A stretch of DNA of 64,000 nucleotides from Phallus indusiatus (GCA_027605045.1 JAQFWX010000063.1:62001-126000); one strand, 5' to 3'. Numbered from the stretch's first letter, positions 36,293 through 49,368 are shown. Program-made: numbers and translations. Notes: a model not told the origin generated them from the letters alone.

Positions 36293-36716
36293 TCAAGTGA
36301 GGTACATGGCAATTCCTCCTCCGATGAGTGTCGCTGTCAGGGAAGTAGCTAAACTGAGGGGGTCTGAAGACGACGATGACGCGGTCGATGATTGCAGCGA
36401 TGAAGCGACTTGATTCTGAAAATGTGCGTATGCGTGAATACTTGAACACATGAAGCAAAACAGAAAACAAGAGACATACTAGCACATCTGGAGTTGAAAC
36501 TGACTGTTTGATGGCATCCAAGAAATGCAGTACTGAAGGGGTATGCTCAATCGCTGCGCCCAGCAGAGACGAGCCATCCAATGTGATAGGATGAGCTATC
36601 AAAAGGTCAGCTACATGATACATGAAAGAATATTATTTTAAATTAATACCATTTACGAGGGCCAACAGTCCGAGAAGAAAGATAGTTACTTGCACGGTGA
36701 AAGTGACAGAGCTCAT
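36293..36716 (-). CDS. Small GPI-anchored-like surface protein
   Basis: Three exons (36716-36650, 36610-36480, 36415-36293) give 106 residues. The N-terminus is a signal peptide (MSSVTFTVQVTIFLLGLLAL...). The middle is ordinary (DLLIAHPITLDGSSLLGAAI). A run of Ser (TASSSSSD) then precedes a C-terminal hydrophobic tail (LATSLTATLIGGGIAMYL), the layout of a GPI-attachment signal with an omega site in the Ser/Asp stretch. No Cys is present in the predicted mature part. No family is recognised. Both introns are short with consensus ends (GTATTA...TAG, GTATGT...CAG), which supports the model. Confidence 0.6.
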
Positions 36717-37499
36717 TTTCAAAGAACAAAACTGGAGGGAGTGGGCAAAGAGTGACTGACTGCAAGTGACGATGAAATCTTTCTTGGATAGAAGCTGCCT
36801 TATATACAAAACGATGGAATAAACCTTTTACCTGTAGTCCTGTACTTATCTGAAGCAGTATCAATCACCAGCTTGGTCGGTACGCGCCTGTTTGAGGACG
36901 GATGGCAAAGAGACCGGCCGGAGTTGGTACAAACAAGAACAAACAATGCTACGGAGGCGAGATTAAAGATTTAAAATCACAGACATCAGCTCTACGGAGA
37001 GCGGTGAATTAGCCAATTATTTTCTCTTGAAAACTCGTTAGATCTTGATTTTTGATCTCGAGTACTTTCCTCCTCTCTCAGTACCTCTAATGGAATACAG
37101 TCGCCAGGGTCCGACATCCAAAACAGGATTGCCGAAATGCCGAACAAAATCAGACCAATGATAGCACTAGCTCCGAACGGAGCAAAAGACCCCTCAATGA
37201 AACTTATTTTCTCATTTTAATCTCTCCAGATTTTTTTATTGAATAGACAATTTGAATTCTTTTTAATTCACGGAAGAAATTAGTTACCGCATGTAACCAC
37301 GTCATCCAATGACACCTAGTGCTTTTCTTTTGAAACTCAGGCCACCCAGTCACCGTTTATGTCACTTTAAAAACTTTAGGCGCGACGACACCGTCTTGCT
37401 TTTTCTGTCTTCCCCCGGGGCTGTCCGTCATAGGGAAGACAGAACAAAGAAAACCGCTTGTCATTCTCTTTCTTTCTTTATTTCGTTTCGTCCGCTATC
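36717..37499. other. Divergent intergenic region
   Basis: Between the small surface protein (minus) and the SAMHD1-like gene (plus), so it likely holds both promoters. A pyrimidine-rich leader (TTCTCTTTCTTTC) precedes the ATG at 37500. No gene is seen. Confidence 0.5.
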
Positions 37500-40301
37500 A
37501 TGAGCACGAACGCTTCATCGATCGACGATTTAAACGACACTCGCGAAGTTAAATGCCCCGTTCATGGATACAGTAAATGCGTTAAAAAAACTTTCGTTCA
37601 TCGTCTTTCTGATATTTGTCCTTTGTTTTTTACCCTACCTGTCTGAAAAGTCCCAATTTCTAAACTTGCCGCTTCGATAATTGACACGTAAGGAATCTAT
37701 TGTTATGTTTCGTTTTAAGTTGATCCTCATTTCACCGCAATCATCAGCCCCCAATTCCAAAGATTACGGTAAGACCAAACTATTTTCCATCAAAACATAA
37801 CTACGCACTTACGACCGGTTTTTCTTGTTTTCTGCTTCTAGCTATCTCAAACAATTGGGAACGTCCTATTATGTCTGGCCCGGCGCCTCCCACAACCGGT
37901 TTGAACACGCTCTCGGTATGTCACCTCCTTGATCCCATTCATCAATTATCCTCACAACTCATCATGATGTATCAATCACACATCTGTCGTCATATACTCT
38001 TCTTCTTCTCGGGCGATATTACTATTATTATATTCATCACTGTTCGTTTCTTTGAATTGTAATTTAGGTGTCTATCACTTGGCGAGTTTAATGGTCCGCA
38101 GACTGCAACGGTCGCAACCAGAGTTGCAAATCACCGAAAGGGACGTCCGCTGTGTAGAAGTAGCGGGGCTCTGCCACGACCTAGGCCATGGTCCGTTCTC
38201 CCACGTGTGGGATAACACGTTCATTCCGAATGCTATGTAAGAACGAATCATCATCTGCTGAAATCAGACTTGGGAAATTAACCTTTTCTATAGCCCCAAA
38301 TGTGAATGGAAACATGAAGATGCATCAGAAATGATGCTAGACTACCTGGTTGAAGATAATAACATCGATCTTCAGCCGGATGAGGTCCGTTTTATCAAGG
38401 ATCTAATCCAGGGCTCCAAACACCACACCCGTCACCAGTACGTTTTCCGTTTTCCGTTTATCTTTCCATGTATCCATATCATATTTATATACTTGGTTAC
38501 GATTCGTTCCCTTAGGCAATCTCCCGAAAAAGACTTTCTCTTTGAGATTATCGCAAATAAACGGAATGGAATTGATGTTGATAAGCAAGTGTTTCTCTCC
38601 TTGCACTACCAAAAAAATATTTATCTTCGTCGTAGGTTTGATTATATTGCAAGGGATAGTCGTGCCGTGGCCGATGGCACGACCACCGATCTTAAGAGGT
38701 TAGCACGCCGCGTCAATGCTATGCCCTTTTTGATTTCAATAACCCTCCTCTCTTGAAAAGACTTGTGCACACAGCTCGAGTCATAGACGGTCAAATTTGC
38801 TATTCTTCGAAAAATACGATCACAGTCTACAGTCTTTTCCAGGAAAGGTTTAACTTACACAAAATGATCTATAATCACAAAACAGGTATGTATGCACAGG
38901 TTTTATGATTTTTGTTCTCACACTGAAGATTCTTTAATTGCCCCCGTCGAATACAGCAAAATCAATAGAATACATGATCGTCGATGCCTTGCTAAAAGCA
39001 GATCCCGTTCTGAAAATCTCGGAGCGCATATTTAATCAGAAACAGTTCATGTTTCTAACGGACGATATTATTTTGGAGGTTGAGCGGTCCGAAGCTCCTG
39101 TACGTTTAAATTCGATATGAAGCATATCTTACATATCTTATCACTAATAAAAATCCGCTAATCTCTTTTATCAAGGAACTGGAAGAATCGAGGCGAATCA
39201 TTCGTCGCATCCGAACTCGGGACTTGTACCGAATGGTAGACAAAATGTATCAACCCTGGGAATCAAGACAAACTTGCGTCGAGTTTTTCACTCCTGCGCG
39301 GATTCTAGAAGCTGCTCGGGCTTTACCCGCGGAAACTCTCGAAATTGAAGAGTTGATCCGAACTTTGAAAGAGGAGCATATCATTGTGGATGTTACTGCG
39401 ATACATTATGGTATGGGTCAGAAGTTCCCACTTGAAAATTGTATGTTCTATGGGAAGTATGAACCGAATAGTATGTCGTTTCTCTTCCTTTTTTTGTCTT
39501 GTGACGTTTCTCACACGTGAATTCTGCCAGAGGCGTACCCGCCTAGACGAGCTGATATTTCGCATTTGCTACCAAACAACTTTGGGGAGCTTTTAATCCG
39601 CGTTTACACGAGAGATTCTGAGTAAAGCCTTTTCTTTTTTTGCTCTCTACTCGCGAGCTAACTGGTTTCTCTCGCGTAGTTACTTCGGCATCATTCAACA
39701 CGCCGCCAGATCACTCCTAGCGTCTTTAACACCAACAGACGCGGCATACCAACCTGACTCGGAAGACTCGCAAAGCTTCAAGCGACAACGCTCCACCACA
39801 CCCGAAATACCGAAAACGCCACCCCTTCAGCTGACACAACAGCTATCAAACGCTTCAATTCTATCTGAAGGCGGCGATATAGAGTTTATGCATAAAGAGC
39901 ATAATCAAATCCGAAATCAAACTTTACGCACGGACCCCAGCACACCTATTGCCGTGACTAAAACTACTGTTACTAACACCAACACGCTTACACGCACTAC
40001 GCCGTTGTTTGCGTCCACCACTCCCAATAATTACATGACCGTACCTAAGAATTTTACGCCGAAGACGCCCAAATCCTGTGTGAAGATGCGTCAGGACGTC
40101 GAGAGTGTGCTTTCAGGGGGTGGTGATTTCACTCCCGGTCCGAAATTGCTGCAGAGGAAAAAAAGGCAATTACAGGATCTAGAAGAAGAAGACGAGAAGA
40201 ATCCGTTGAAGGAGGAGAGAGCGGGGGAGGAGATAGGAGGAAGTAAGAGTAATAAGACTACGGTTTTTGATGCTGATAAGAAAAAGAAGATGAGAACGTA
40301 G
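37500..40301 (+). CDS. SAMHD1-like HD-domain dNTP triphosphohydrolase
   Basis: A multi-exon gene. The HD-domain metal site is complete: [10 protein letters not shown] (first His), [13 protein letters not shown] (His-Asp) and DYIARDS (last Asp). Flanking family signatures include PQFQRLRYLKQLG, WKHEDAS and RNGIDVDK. Characterised members cut dNTPs to nucleoside and triphosphate and so limit dNTP pools. The N-terminus is short and lacks the SAM domain of the animal protein. The C-terminus adds a ~190-residue low-complexity tail (TPKSCVKM, then K/E-rich, ending KKKKMRT), probably disordered and possibly nuclear. Exon 3 is only 21 nt (37748-37768). The intron at 38585-38635 starts with GC (AA|GCAAGT...GTAG|G), supported by the DVDK-FDYI junction. 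Confidence 0.9.
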
Positions 40302-40602
40302 TCTTTTTCCTCTTCCTTCTTACTATGATGACGTTTCTTTTTTTTTTTGATTGCCTTTATCTTATCAATCGTTGTAATGGTCTCACAAATTTTACCCTTA
40401 TCCGAGGCCGTTTTTTTTTTTTACTTCATAGCGGATTAAGGATTAATTCTTAAATAAATCGTCTTATAATCAGATCAATATACATTATGCCTCGGTGCTA
40501 TAACATCGGGTTGTGTTTACTATTCTGTAGCTCGATCAGTTATAAGTCATAAGTCGAGCTTAACCAAGATAATTATTGAACGTTGCAGCTGCCATTGGAT
40601 CG
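40302..40602. other. Convergent 3' intergenic
   Basis: T-runs and AT-rich sequence between two convergent genes, fitting 3' untranslated regions. No gene. Confidence 0.5.
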
Positions 40603-42599
40603 TCAATTGGAAACGGGTACGACTTTGCCAAGCGGTGTCTTAGTCATAACAGTCAAAACTTCGAAAAGAACCTGTAAGAAAACGTAACAGATTGTAAGTA
40701 AAAAAAGAAAAGAGCCTTGATATGATGAAATTAAAAAAACGAAATTAAAAAAACGAATGATTTCCTCACGCACACAGGCGCTCGGGCGCTAGCGGGGGGT
40801 AGAAAGAAAAGGAGAAGAGAAAAAAAAAAAAGAAAATAAATAAATTTTATGTAAAATCAGGGGATATTATGTATATGTATGTAAGATGGAATGGAAATGG
40901 AATATTGGAAAAAAGAGGCGAAAACTCACATCCGCAGCAGCCATTGTCGTAAGCTCTGCGTTAGTATCATACGCCGGTGCAACTTCTACGAGATCGGCAG
41001 ATACGATACGTAGACCATCTAGACCTCGTATAATAGCTCTCAGCTCGCGTGTTGACCATCCCCCTGTTTCGGGAGTTCCCGTCGCGGGTGCGAATGCTGG
41101 GTCTATAGAGTCAATCTAACAGAGGAAGGGAAAATAAAACCGTTAATGCCTGGTGCCCCATGCGGGGTTGGGTGTATTTTTTTTCACTCACATCTATAGA
41201 CAAATAGACCGGCTCATCGCCAACGGTATCTCGAATCTTCCGGATAATACCGTCGACACCGACCGTGTCAATTTCGCGCGCTTCGATACGATGGAATCCA
41301 GCATTATCGTCATTCTCGTAATCGCCCATGTTGGCGAGCGTTGTTCGGATCGCTCCGTGCTATTTTCGGTTCAGCAATTAAAAAACCATATCTTAGCCAC
41401 GAAGCCCCGAAAAGGGATGAATAATCATTGTGGCTTACAATTGAAGATCCATTTTTGATTAGGCCTTCTTGGGATGCCCAGTAGAAGTACGTTCCATGGT
41501 TGATTGCTGCCTGATCTGATGGCGCACCACCAAAAACGCTAGAAAGCGCAAGAAAGAAGGTTAAAAAGAAGTAGGCGAAGCAAATGGCAAAAAAGCATAT
41601 ACATTGGCTTCCAAGTATCCAAATGCGAATCAAAATGGATAACGCTGATTTTGCCATACGCGCTATAAATGGACCGTAGAATCGGCAGGACAATAGTATG
41701 ATCTCCACCGAGCGTAATCACGCGTGGGTGTTCCTTCCCGTCTTTCGAAATAGGAACATAAGTAAGATTCTCAAAAGAAGCTAAGTAATCTGCATCTTCT
41801 TCCGCCGAGAATGTGAAGTCTGGATCTTGTGCTCGACGGACACGGAGTTCTTCTAAACGCTCCGTATCTCGGAGTGCTTTGTACTGATCTCTCAATTTTG
41901 TGGCTGGGGGGCGATGTAAGAGTTCATGATGTCCGTTCTGAATTTGTTTGATCGCCAATGCGTTGTCATATGGTGTTACCGGGATATCACCACAGTCGAC
42001 AACCCTAGATATTTTATGTGAAAATTGGGACATTACTGGACAAAACGAAGCCATGGTCATTTAGAAAGAAAGCTTTACCTTAAACCAGATCGGAGAGGGT
42101 TATGACTCATTGGAACATTATAACTACCATATAAGAACGTTCGTCTGGATCCTGCACGAATCCCGTTCGGCCCAAACCTTGCACCGGGACGATACGACGT
42201 GCCAGTGTCGAAAGGCGCACCGATGAAAACGATATCGGCTGGGGTTTTGGCGGAGGGGGACGTAGAAGATAAACAGTCCTGCCAAGGCAATCGTGCGAAG
42301 GTTGTAATTCCGCTGAAAATGGAATCAGCGGTGACTTCGGGACAATACAATTTCAAAATTAGTACTATTTCCAATTCAGAACATAGAGAGCAGTCCTTAC
42401 CGTCCTCGTCACCAGGATAGGTGACATGTGAATTAGGGGAGAGCCAAGGATATTTCACATAGTTCAAAGGCAGCTGAGCACCATGGACGTGTTCGTGCGT
42501 GAAATGCGAATCTCCAAGCAATTCGTTGTGATGAGTAGATTCAGAGGTTACAATGACAAAAGAGACGAAAGCAAGCAAAGACTTCAATGAGTTTCTCAT
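40603..42599 (-). CDS. Agmatinase-like ureohydrolase with an N-terminal signal peptide
   Basis: Arginase/agmatinase superfamily. The binuclear Mn site is intact: GGDHT, HFDSHLDTW (Asp-x-His-x-Asp) and SIDIDSIDPAFAP followed by TGTPETGG. The family signature GAPFDTGTSYRPGARFGP identifies the agmatinase branch, which cuts agmatine or related guanidino compounds to urea and an amine. An N-terminal hydrophobic stretch (LKSLLAFVSFVIVTSES) then a His-rich segment implies secretion or the vacuole, unusual for a cytosolic enzyme family but seen in some basidiomycete sequences. Introns are recognised at about 42323-42400 (frame stays open if unspliced), 42000-42080, 41545-41600, 41355-41440, 41125-41190 and 40675-40930. 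The last exon encodes FEVLTVMTKTPLGKVVPVSN and TGA at 40605-40603. Intron ends are approximate. Confidence 0.85.
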
Positions 42600-43822
42600 T
42601 ATCTGAATGTTGAAGTAGAGGGGAAAAGGTGAGTTGGGAGATATTTATGTGGAGCGAAGCACGGAGAGAAAATACCAGCTCTAGACCATTGAGGAATAAA
42701 TAGGATAAACGGAGAGAAGCTAGATATTTTGACCATAATAGAATCAAAAAATTTAGCCTTAGGAACGTTAGCTCAGGGAACATATTGTTGGGAAAAAGCG
42801 TCAGACTTACCCAGTGTGGGATAAGATACCAGACCAGGAAAAAGCAGCGGTATCTGATAAGTTAAGATGCTCCGCGGGACACAATAACAAGGAAGAGGTA
42901 TCGATAAGCGGCCGAATTCAGTAAGTGTAGTCGCGGGTAAAGAACCCGAACTTCAAGCAATGATCGCAGATACCAATAACAGCGTTACTTGCAGTCCTAA
43001 TTCCTATGGCGCACCATGAAAGCTTGAAAACTAACATGACCAAAGTTACGGATAGTATGAACATCAATATGAAAATTGTGGACATGGACGTCCTAAAAGG
43101 AGACGGGCACAAAAAGGACCCTTGCGTAATGACGGCATTCTGGTCACTTACGAGAACGTCAAGCTTAAAAACACGAGGCTTACAGTTATAGAAAAATATC
43201 CATGTGAAAAGATTTGAAGCGATAAGTGGATTTGACGAAATAAGGAAACCGGTTTTATGAACGTGGTTAAAAACCTTGAGATGTTAATTAAGCCTGCTGA
43301 AACCCTGAATGAACCATCAAAAACAAGATTGTTCAAAACGCACGTGAGAAGGATGTATGACCAGCCTATTCATTTACTCCGCAAACTTATGTCTCTCCAT
43401 ACTCCGTTGAGGAAACCCGGGGAAAAACCGCCACAAAACCGCCAGTGCTAACGGAAAAAATTTACGGCATTCAGTGCCAGATTGTTTCAAGATGACGAAT
43501 AGTAAACCGATACGAAAAAAGGGGGGGCGCAGAAACTGCCGTAAATGTTATCGTAACAGCTCTATGAGCTCCAGAAATCAAAAAAGAAACACAAATTGAA
43601 GCCAAGAGGTGATGAAATCATACTTACGCAATATTAATGCAGCTCGAAAAACACCGCATGAATAACCGAAAATATGACAGTGAGATAATTGAAACCAGAG
43701 TGATAGTTCAAGCGGCTTCCATTACTACTACCTGAATGAGCGGTATTATCCGAGGCCGTTTAAGGGCTTACTAACGAAGAATCAATATTATCCATCCAGA
43801 AAGCTCTGAAATATTTTCTTGC
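42600..43822. other. Divergent intergenic region
   Basis: Between the agmatinase-like gene (minus) and the MATE gene (plus). Short frames around 43006-43451 look random. No repeat or RNA gene is recognised. Confidence 0.5.
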
Positions 43823-45786
43823 ATGGCACAGTTTGAGAACGCACCTTTGCTCGACGAGCAGCGCAGCCAACGCGTATATCATGGGTACACGATCGACCGG
43901 AAACGTGGTAGCTTTCGCAAGGAATTATACTTTCTCTTCAAAACAACGATTCCTGTGATGGCAGGCGAGTCTTCTTTGAAGCCTTCACATGCCTTTGTGG
44001 CTGAGAACCTTCTAGCGTACATGTTGCAGAACTCCATACAGACTGCAACCGTTGTCATTACCGGCCGCCTTGGACCTGACGAGTTGTCTGCGGCAGCTTT
44101 TGCTATGATGTTAGCAACAGTCACAGGTAGAATAAACTTTATAGAACACTGTTTACCGAGATTCTGAAAACGTGTGTTCATAGGATGGTGCATTGCACTA
44201 GGTGGTACCACTGCACTTGATACCCTTGGATCCCAGGCATATACGTTTTCGAATAGAAACCCCACTGTGATCGTTCCTCATCTTTTGAGATGCATAGTTA
44301 TTCTCTGGGTTCTCCTTTTTCCTGTTTTGGTTCTTTGGTTTTTTATCTCGCCCGTCCTTTTACTCCTCGGACAGAGCGAACGTCTCAGTCGGGATGTTCA
44401 AACTTTTCTCCGTATTTTGACCATCGGGGCTCCAGCGTACATAGGTTTCGAAAGTGTAAAAAAGTATCTTCAATGTCAGGGTAGGTCTTCTCGGAAAAAG
44501 TTGTGTTTTGATGGAGGCTGACACAACTCGGACCTTCAGGTATCATGCACGTATCGACCTCTGTACTCTTGGTTACTTCGCCATTGAATGCCCTTTTGTC
44601 ATACCTATTAGTCCACAAGACTTCATTTGGTTTTATGGGTGCCCCTATTGCCATTTCTATAACATATTTTCTTTCATTCTTCTTGATTGTTCTTTATGCC
44701 CGTTACGGACCCGGTCCCCCACCCGAGCCTTCAGAATCCCAGGAAGAAGCTGAGAACATAGCAAGAGACGCATCCCCGGCTTCCTCTTCCGCGCATAGCA
44801 CAGATTCGTCCTCTACGGTCGTTCATTTGTTTTCCGATTTCCCGATGTCTAGTATTACTAAGGATCAGAGAACGCCATTCACGGTGCATCAGATATTGTC
44901 TCCAGCGGCTTTGTGGAGTTTTACCCGCCTGGCTTTACCTGGTATTTTAATGGTCGCAACCGAATGGTGGGCATTTGAAATTGTAGCCTTGGCCGCAGGA
45001 CGTTTGGGACGTCTTCCGCTGGCAGCACAAGGTGTTGTGATGACCGCGGATCAAAGTACGAGTTTCAGCGACTATCGTCTCTCGAGCTCCTTTTTGATCC
45101 AAAAGATTACAGTTTTGAACACCCTTCCGTTTGGACTTTCTGTATCAGCATCCGCACGTATCGGAAATTTGATTGGCTCGAGAAAACCATTCCATGCCAA
45201 GCTCTCAGCTCACACCGCCGCGTTTTTGAGTGTGTGTCTCGGTGCCACGGTGATGATGATCCTTTTGATCGAGAAAGAGGTAGGTTCGAAACTCCAAGAT
45301 AATAAGTCACTAAAATATACTTCAGTACTTTGGTTACCTTTTCAGTGACGATCAGCAAGTCGCACGGCTCGTGGCAAGTATTATGCCTCTTGTTGCTTCC
45401 TTTCAGGCAGGTTTATCGGTACACTTCTCCTATGAAAAAATGCTGACGGCGTCAATCAGGTGGCAGATGGATTGGCAAATTCATGTGGTGGAGTCCTTCG
45501 TGGACAAGGAAGACAGCACCTGGGCGCTGTCTTCAACTTGGTGGCCTATTATATTTTGGCGTTGCCCTTTGGTTTGACCCTCGCATTCTATTTTGACAGA
45601 GGTATGTTCGCTTTTGATCTTGATATCGATGAATCCGTCTCATATAGTTTCATAGGCCTTCAAGGTCTGTGGATTGGCCAAGTGGTTGCGCTCTTTATCG
45701 TTGGTTTTGGGGAGTATATCGCAGTGTGGAGGTTCACTGATTGGGAAGAGGAGGTGCGAAAGGGGATTGAAAGGATTGGGGTCTGA
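43823..45786 (+). CDS. MATE-family multidrug/toxin efflux transporter
   Basis: A polytopic membrane protein with the MATE cadence: [29 protein letters not shown] TM1-2, [11 protein letters not shown], a second half with [18 protein letters not shown], then [19 protein letters not shown] and [14 protein letters not shown] carriers expel cationic compounds using H+ or Na+ gradients, usually at the plasma membrane or vacuole. A Ser-rich cytosolic loop (around nt 44750-44880) joins the halves. The first intron is probably 43953-44006 (GTGATG...GCTGAG, 54 nt, no stop if retained). The intron 45407-45459 starts with GC (TTTCAG|GCAGGT...AATCAG|GTGGCA), required to keep the conserved frame. Substrate unknown. 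Confidence 0.87.
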
Positions 45787-47082
45787 AAGACCATAGGAGG
45801 ACTAGTATGATTTATAATATCGATTGATGTAGGAGAAGGGTAAAGATTGGCGAGAGAATGTAACATTGTATATTGGGGTGAGGGAAGAAAGCGTGCAGGA
45901 AACATGGCTGTCGATGGCGCCTCTTACATTCTACCGTGTGGTAATAGAAGCTTGGTGAATGGGAACAAGGGGGGAGCGGTGACACAGGCTGTCAATACAT
46001 GATACCCCAAGTTCTAGCTCCTTGGAGATGAGCACCGCGCCTCACCAGTTACATAAATTGAGATTGCTGAGTGCACATGATCTGCAATGAAATCTACAAG
46101 ATTGACTATTTCGTGACAAGCAGCGAAATCCAGAGAACAATTCTTACTCTTATAAGCGGTTTATCAGGAGGAAAGCCAACAATGTAATCCGAGTTGGTTC
46201 TTAGCGACACTGTGCCAACCAATTGAGATTCGAGGGTGAAGGCTTCAAGTATTTCATTAAATATCTTTACGGAAGCCTTGACCTTCTTGAATTTTTACGA
46301 AAAGTCATAATAGTTAGCCGACCACAATTTTTCTAAACGGATTTCAGTGAGCTATAATTATAACGGACTCGAATTCGAATTGGTAGTGATCCGAGTCCCG
46401 ACGCGACGTAAAAGATTCTCTAAGATGATTGAGTTTATCGGAAAGTAATCTACACGAACGTTTTATTTTTCATTTAACCTGAGATGATCAATTATGAAGT
46501 AATATATGACCAAACCTTGGCTTGAATCTCGTCGAGTACGATTAATATGATAAATCCGGCCGCCGTTGAATTCAAGAATTTTTAGGTATTTCAACAGCTT
46601 GGATCGCAAGCTAATAAGTTTGGCTATATGGAACTCTATACACGGATAGCTCCACGACATAGCTCAATCAAAATTATTGGCAGGGATAGTCCAACCAATA
46701 GGTGAAGTGAAAGTATGATTGGCACGGCAACAGTTGTAAGAGTGATCGGAGTTTGAATATCGCTTACCAAGCTGCTTTCTAGTCTTGAGCCTATCAAATT
46801 ATGTTTAAATCTGTCTTATCTGTCTTATCTTTTTACCCACTAAAATTTCATCGCATTTGCTTCTAAAATCTATTGAAATTTCCTGTCGAACCTTTTAATG
46901 CCAAGTGACCTTAGTTTCGTGGCCTGTTCCTGGAGATTATTACCGAGATCATGACCCCGGGTGGGAGTTCCAGATTCTGTATTTTAGCCAGAGAAGTTTC
47001 GACGCGTCTGTGGAATATACTTTGTCCTCCTTCCGTGGATTCTTTGGCTTCCGACCATCACCTGTTCTATCTAGCTTAACCC
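45787..47082. other. Intergenic region
   Basis: No gene is recognised on either strand. AT-rich, with a short CTGTCTTAT direct repeat near 46810. The right part is the promoter of the permease. Confidence 0.5.
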
Positions 47083-49368
47083 ATGGACTCCAAACTTTCT
47101 TCTCGGAATCGGAGTGGTTCTGCTGACCACGAAACAGTCGTCATTACCTCTTTATCTGACGATGATCGACTTCTGGCGAAGCTTGGATACAAAAGCGAAT
47201 TTAGACGTGAATTCTCGGTGAGCATAATCTTCTTACCGGAAAACGCTTGTAATGACAGATATTGTAGCTCATAGAGACCATCTCTTTCGCTTTCAGTATT
47301 ATGGGCGTTATCGCCTCTGTTACGTCTACACTATCTTTCGGGTTATTATCAGGTAGATTCTTTGAGGGTGTCTCGTGTCTCGTTTACTCGGTATTCAATG
47401 CCATGCAGGTGGTCATGTAGGAATGGTATGGGGATGGTTCATTCCATGTCTGTTCGTCATGACTATCGCAAGTTGTGTCGCTGAGCTGGCGTCGTCTATG
47501 CCGTATGTCATCTTTTTAAACAATCTCGTTCGTATTCCCAATGACACGCCTTTCTAGAACCAGCGCGGGACTTTATTATTTTTCTGCGAAAATGGCCCCA
47601 GACAGTTGGGCACCTTTAGCGAGCTGGTTCACTGGATGGGCCAATATTACAGGGCAAGTGACGCTCGTGTGCTCCATTGATTTCACATGGTGAGTTTATT
47701 TTGCCTTATTCGACATTCTTTTTCCATGGATGTTCAATTTATCATTTATGCGCAGCGCGCAAATGATAACCACGGCTATTGCTGTTGGTTCAGATGGCGC
47801 AGTATCTTTAGGGTCGGGTCCCACGTTCGGCATTCTCCTTGCGATTCTCTTTGCACATGGAGTTGTATGCAGCGCGGCAACCAGGGTACTAGCCCGCCTC
47901 AATTTATTTTATGTTATCGTGAACGGTTTGTCAACCCTCGTAACGACTTACAATTACACTGATTTTTTGGTTGCTAAGTGGGCACAACGATCGCTGCAAT
48001 CGTGGCTTTATTGGTTTCAGCAGGAGATAATAGGGTTTCGACCAAAGACGCCTGGACACTCTTTGAAAATAATACTGGCTGGGCAAACAGTACGTCCAAA
48101 TGTTCGTTACCTAGACTCGTGCTAATCGCTGTCCTGGAGATGGCTGGGCATTCTTACTCGCTTTTACCGCGCCAATGTGGACGTTGACCGGATGTATGTT
48201 TATACATGTTTCAAAAAAAATTACCTGGCTCAGCCTTATTTTGAAATTTCAGATGACTCTGCTGCTCACATTTCTGAGGAAACCGCCGGCGCTGCCCGAG
48301 CCGCACCTATCGCTATTTTGATTGGAGTCGCGGGGACCTCCACTTTGGGTAAAGTTATCCGCACGTATGTATAAGAAAAGGCACTTCTGATTCGCGATGC
48401 CGTTTTTAGGCTGGTTGGTTCTGATTGCTGCGTCATACGCTACCACCTCAGTCAGCAGTCTTATTCAGACTGATCTTCCGCTCCAAATGGGACAATTGTT
48501 CCTGGATGTCCTAGGTAAACGGGGAATGCTGGCTATTTGGAGCTTTATTATTGTCGTGCAGGTTTGCTATCCATTTCTGATGTTGAATCCGATTTGATTG
48601 GTGAATTTTACCCGAAGTTTGTAACAGGCGCTGCACAGGGAGTAGATGCGTCTCGTGTGGTTTACGCTTTCGCGCGGGATAACGCTCTACCAGGATCAAA
48701 GTACTGGCGCAAAGTTAATTCTTACACGCAAACACCTGTAAATGCCGTTTGGTTGGTCATGGTAAAATTATAAACGTAACTTTATGCAGAACAGCCGATC
48801 CTGACGAATTCACAGGTTTGCGCCGGCGTATGCGGCGTACTAGGCTTTTCCGAAGCAGCACTGACATCTCTGGCAGGGTGAGTACCTGAATTACCAGCTT
48901 TATATTTGCAGAAGTATATTTCTCAAAAAATCTCACAAAATGAAACTAGATCGGCCGTCATTGGTTTATACCTTTCATATGTCGCCCCTGTGTTCCTTCG
49001 CATAACTTCAGGTCGTCATAAATTCAAACCGGGTCCCTTTTCGCTTGGAAAATGGGCCATCCCAATTGGTACAATTGCATGCTCATGGGTTGCATTCATA
49101 ACGACGTTACTAGTATTTCCACCTGGTAGTAATCCAGATGCTCAACAAATGAGTCAGTCTTGTATCCTTGGCCACTATCATAGTTTATTTTAACTCTCAC
49201 TAACTTTTACAAGATTACGCTATCGTTATAGTTGGTGGTATATTCCTTTTTGCAGGAGGCTGGTGGGTTATCAGCGCACATAAATGGTTTAAAGGCCCTG
49301 TGCGGACCGTCGAAGGTCCTGACGAAACAAGCTCAGAATCTCAAGGAAGCATAATTGAGAAATCTTAA
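47083..49368 (+). CDS. Amino-acid/GABA permease (APC superfamily)
   Basis: A multi-exon gene for a 12-TM transporter of the fungal GABA/amino-acid/choline permease group. Landmarks are the N-terminal FRREFSLIETISFAFSIMG, the consensus loop GGHVGMVWGWF, SSMPTSAGLYYFSAKMAP, then a helix with GYDSAAHISEETAGAARAAP and VYAFARDNALPGS before the later helices. These are typical of uniporters or H+ symporters for GABA, basic or neutral amino acids at the plasma membrane or vacuole, but the substrate cannot be read. The C-tail is short and acidic (EGPDETSSES). The ATG is followed by a hydrophilic tail with Ser-rich stretch, as usual. Introns are 45-75 nt with consensus ends, and no frame break was found. 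Confidence 0.88.

Noticed and set aside
43006..43191. Small plus-strand frame (61 codons) between agmatinase and MATE genes
   Set aside because: No signal peptide, splice sites, motif or homologous copy, and its length is within chance expectation.
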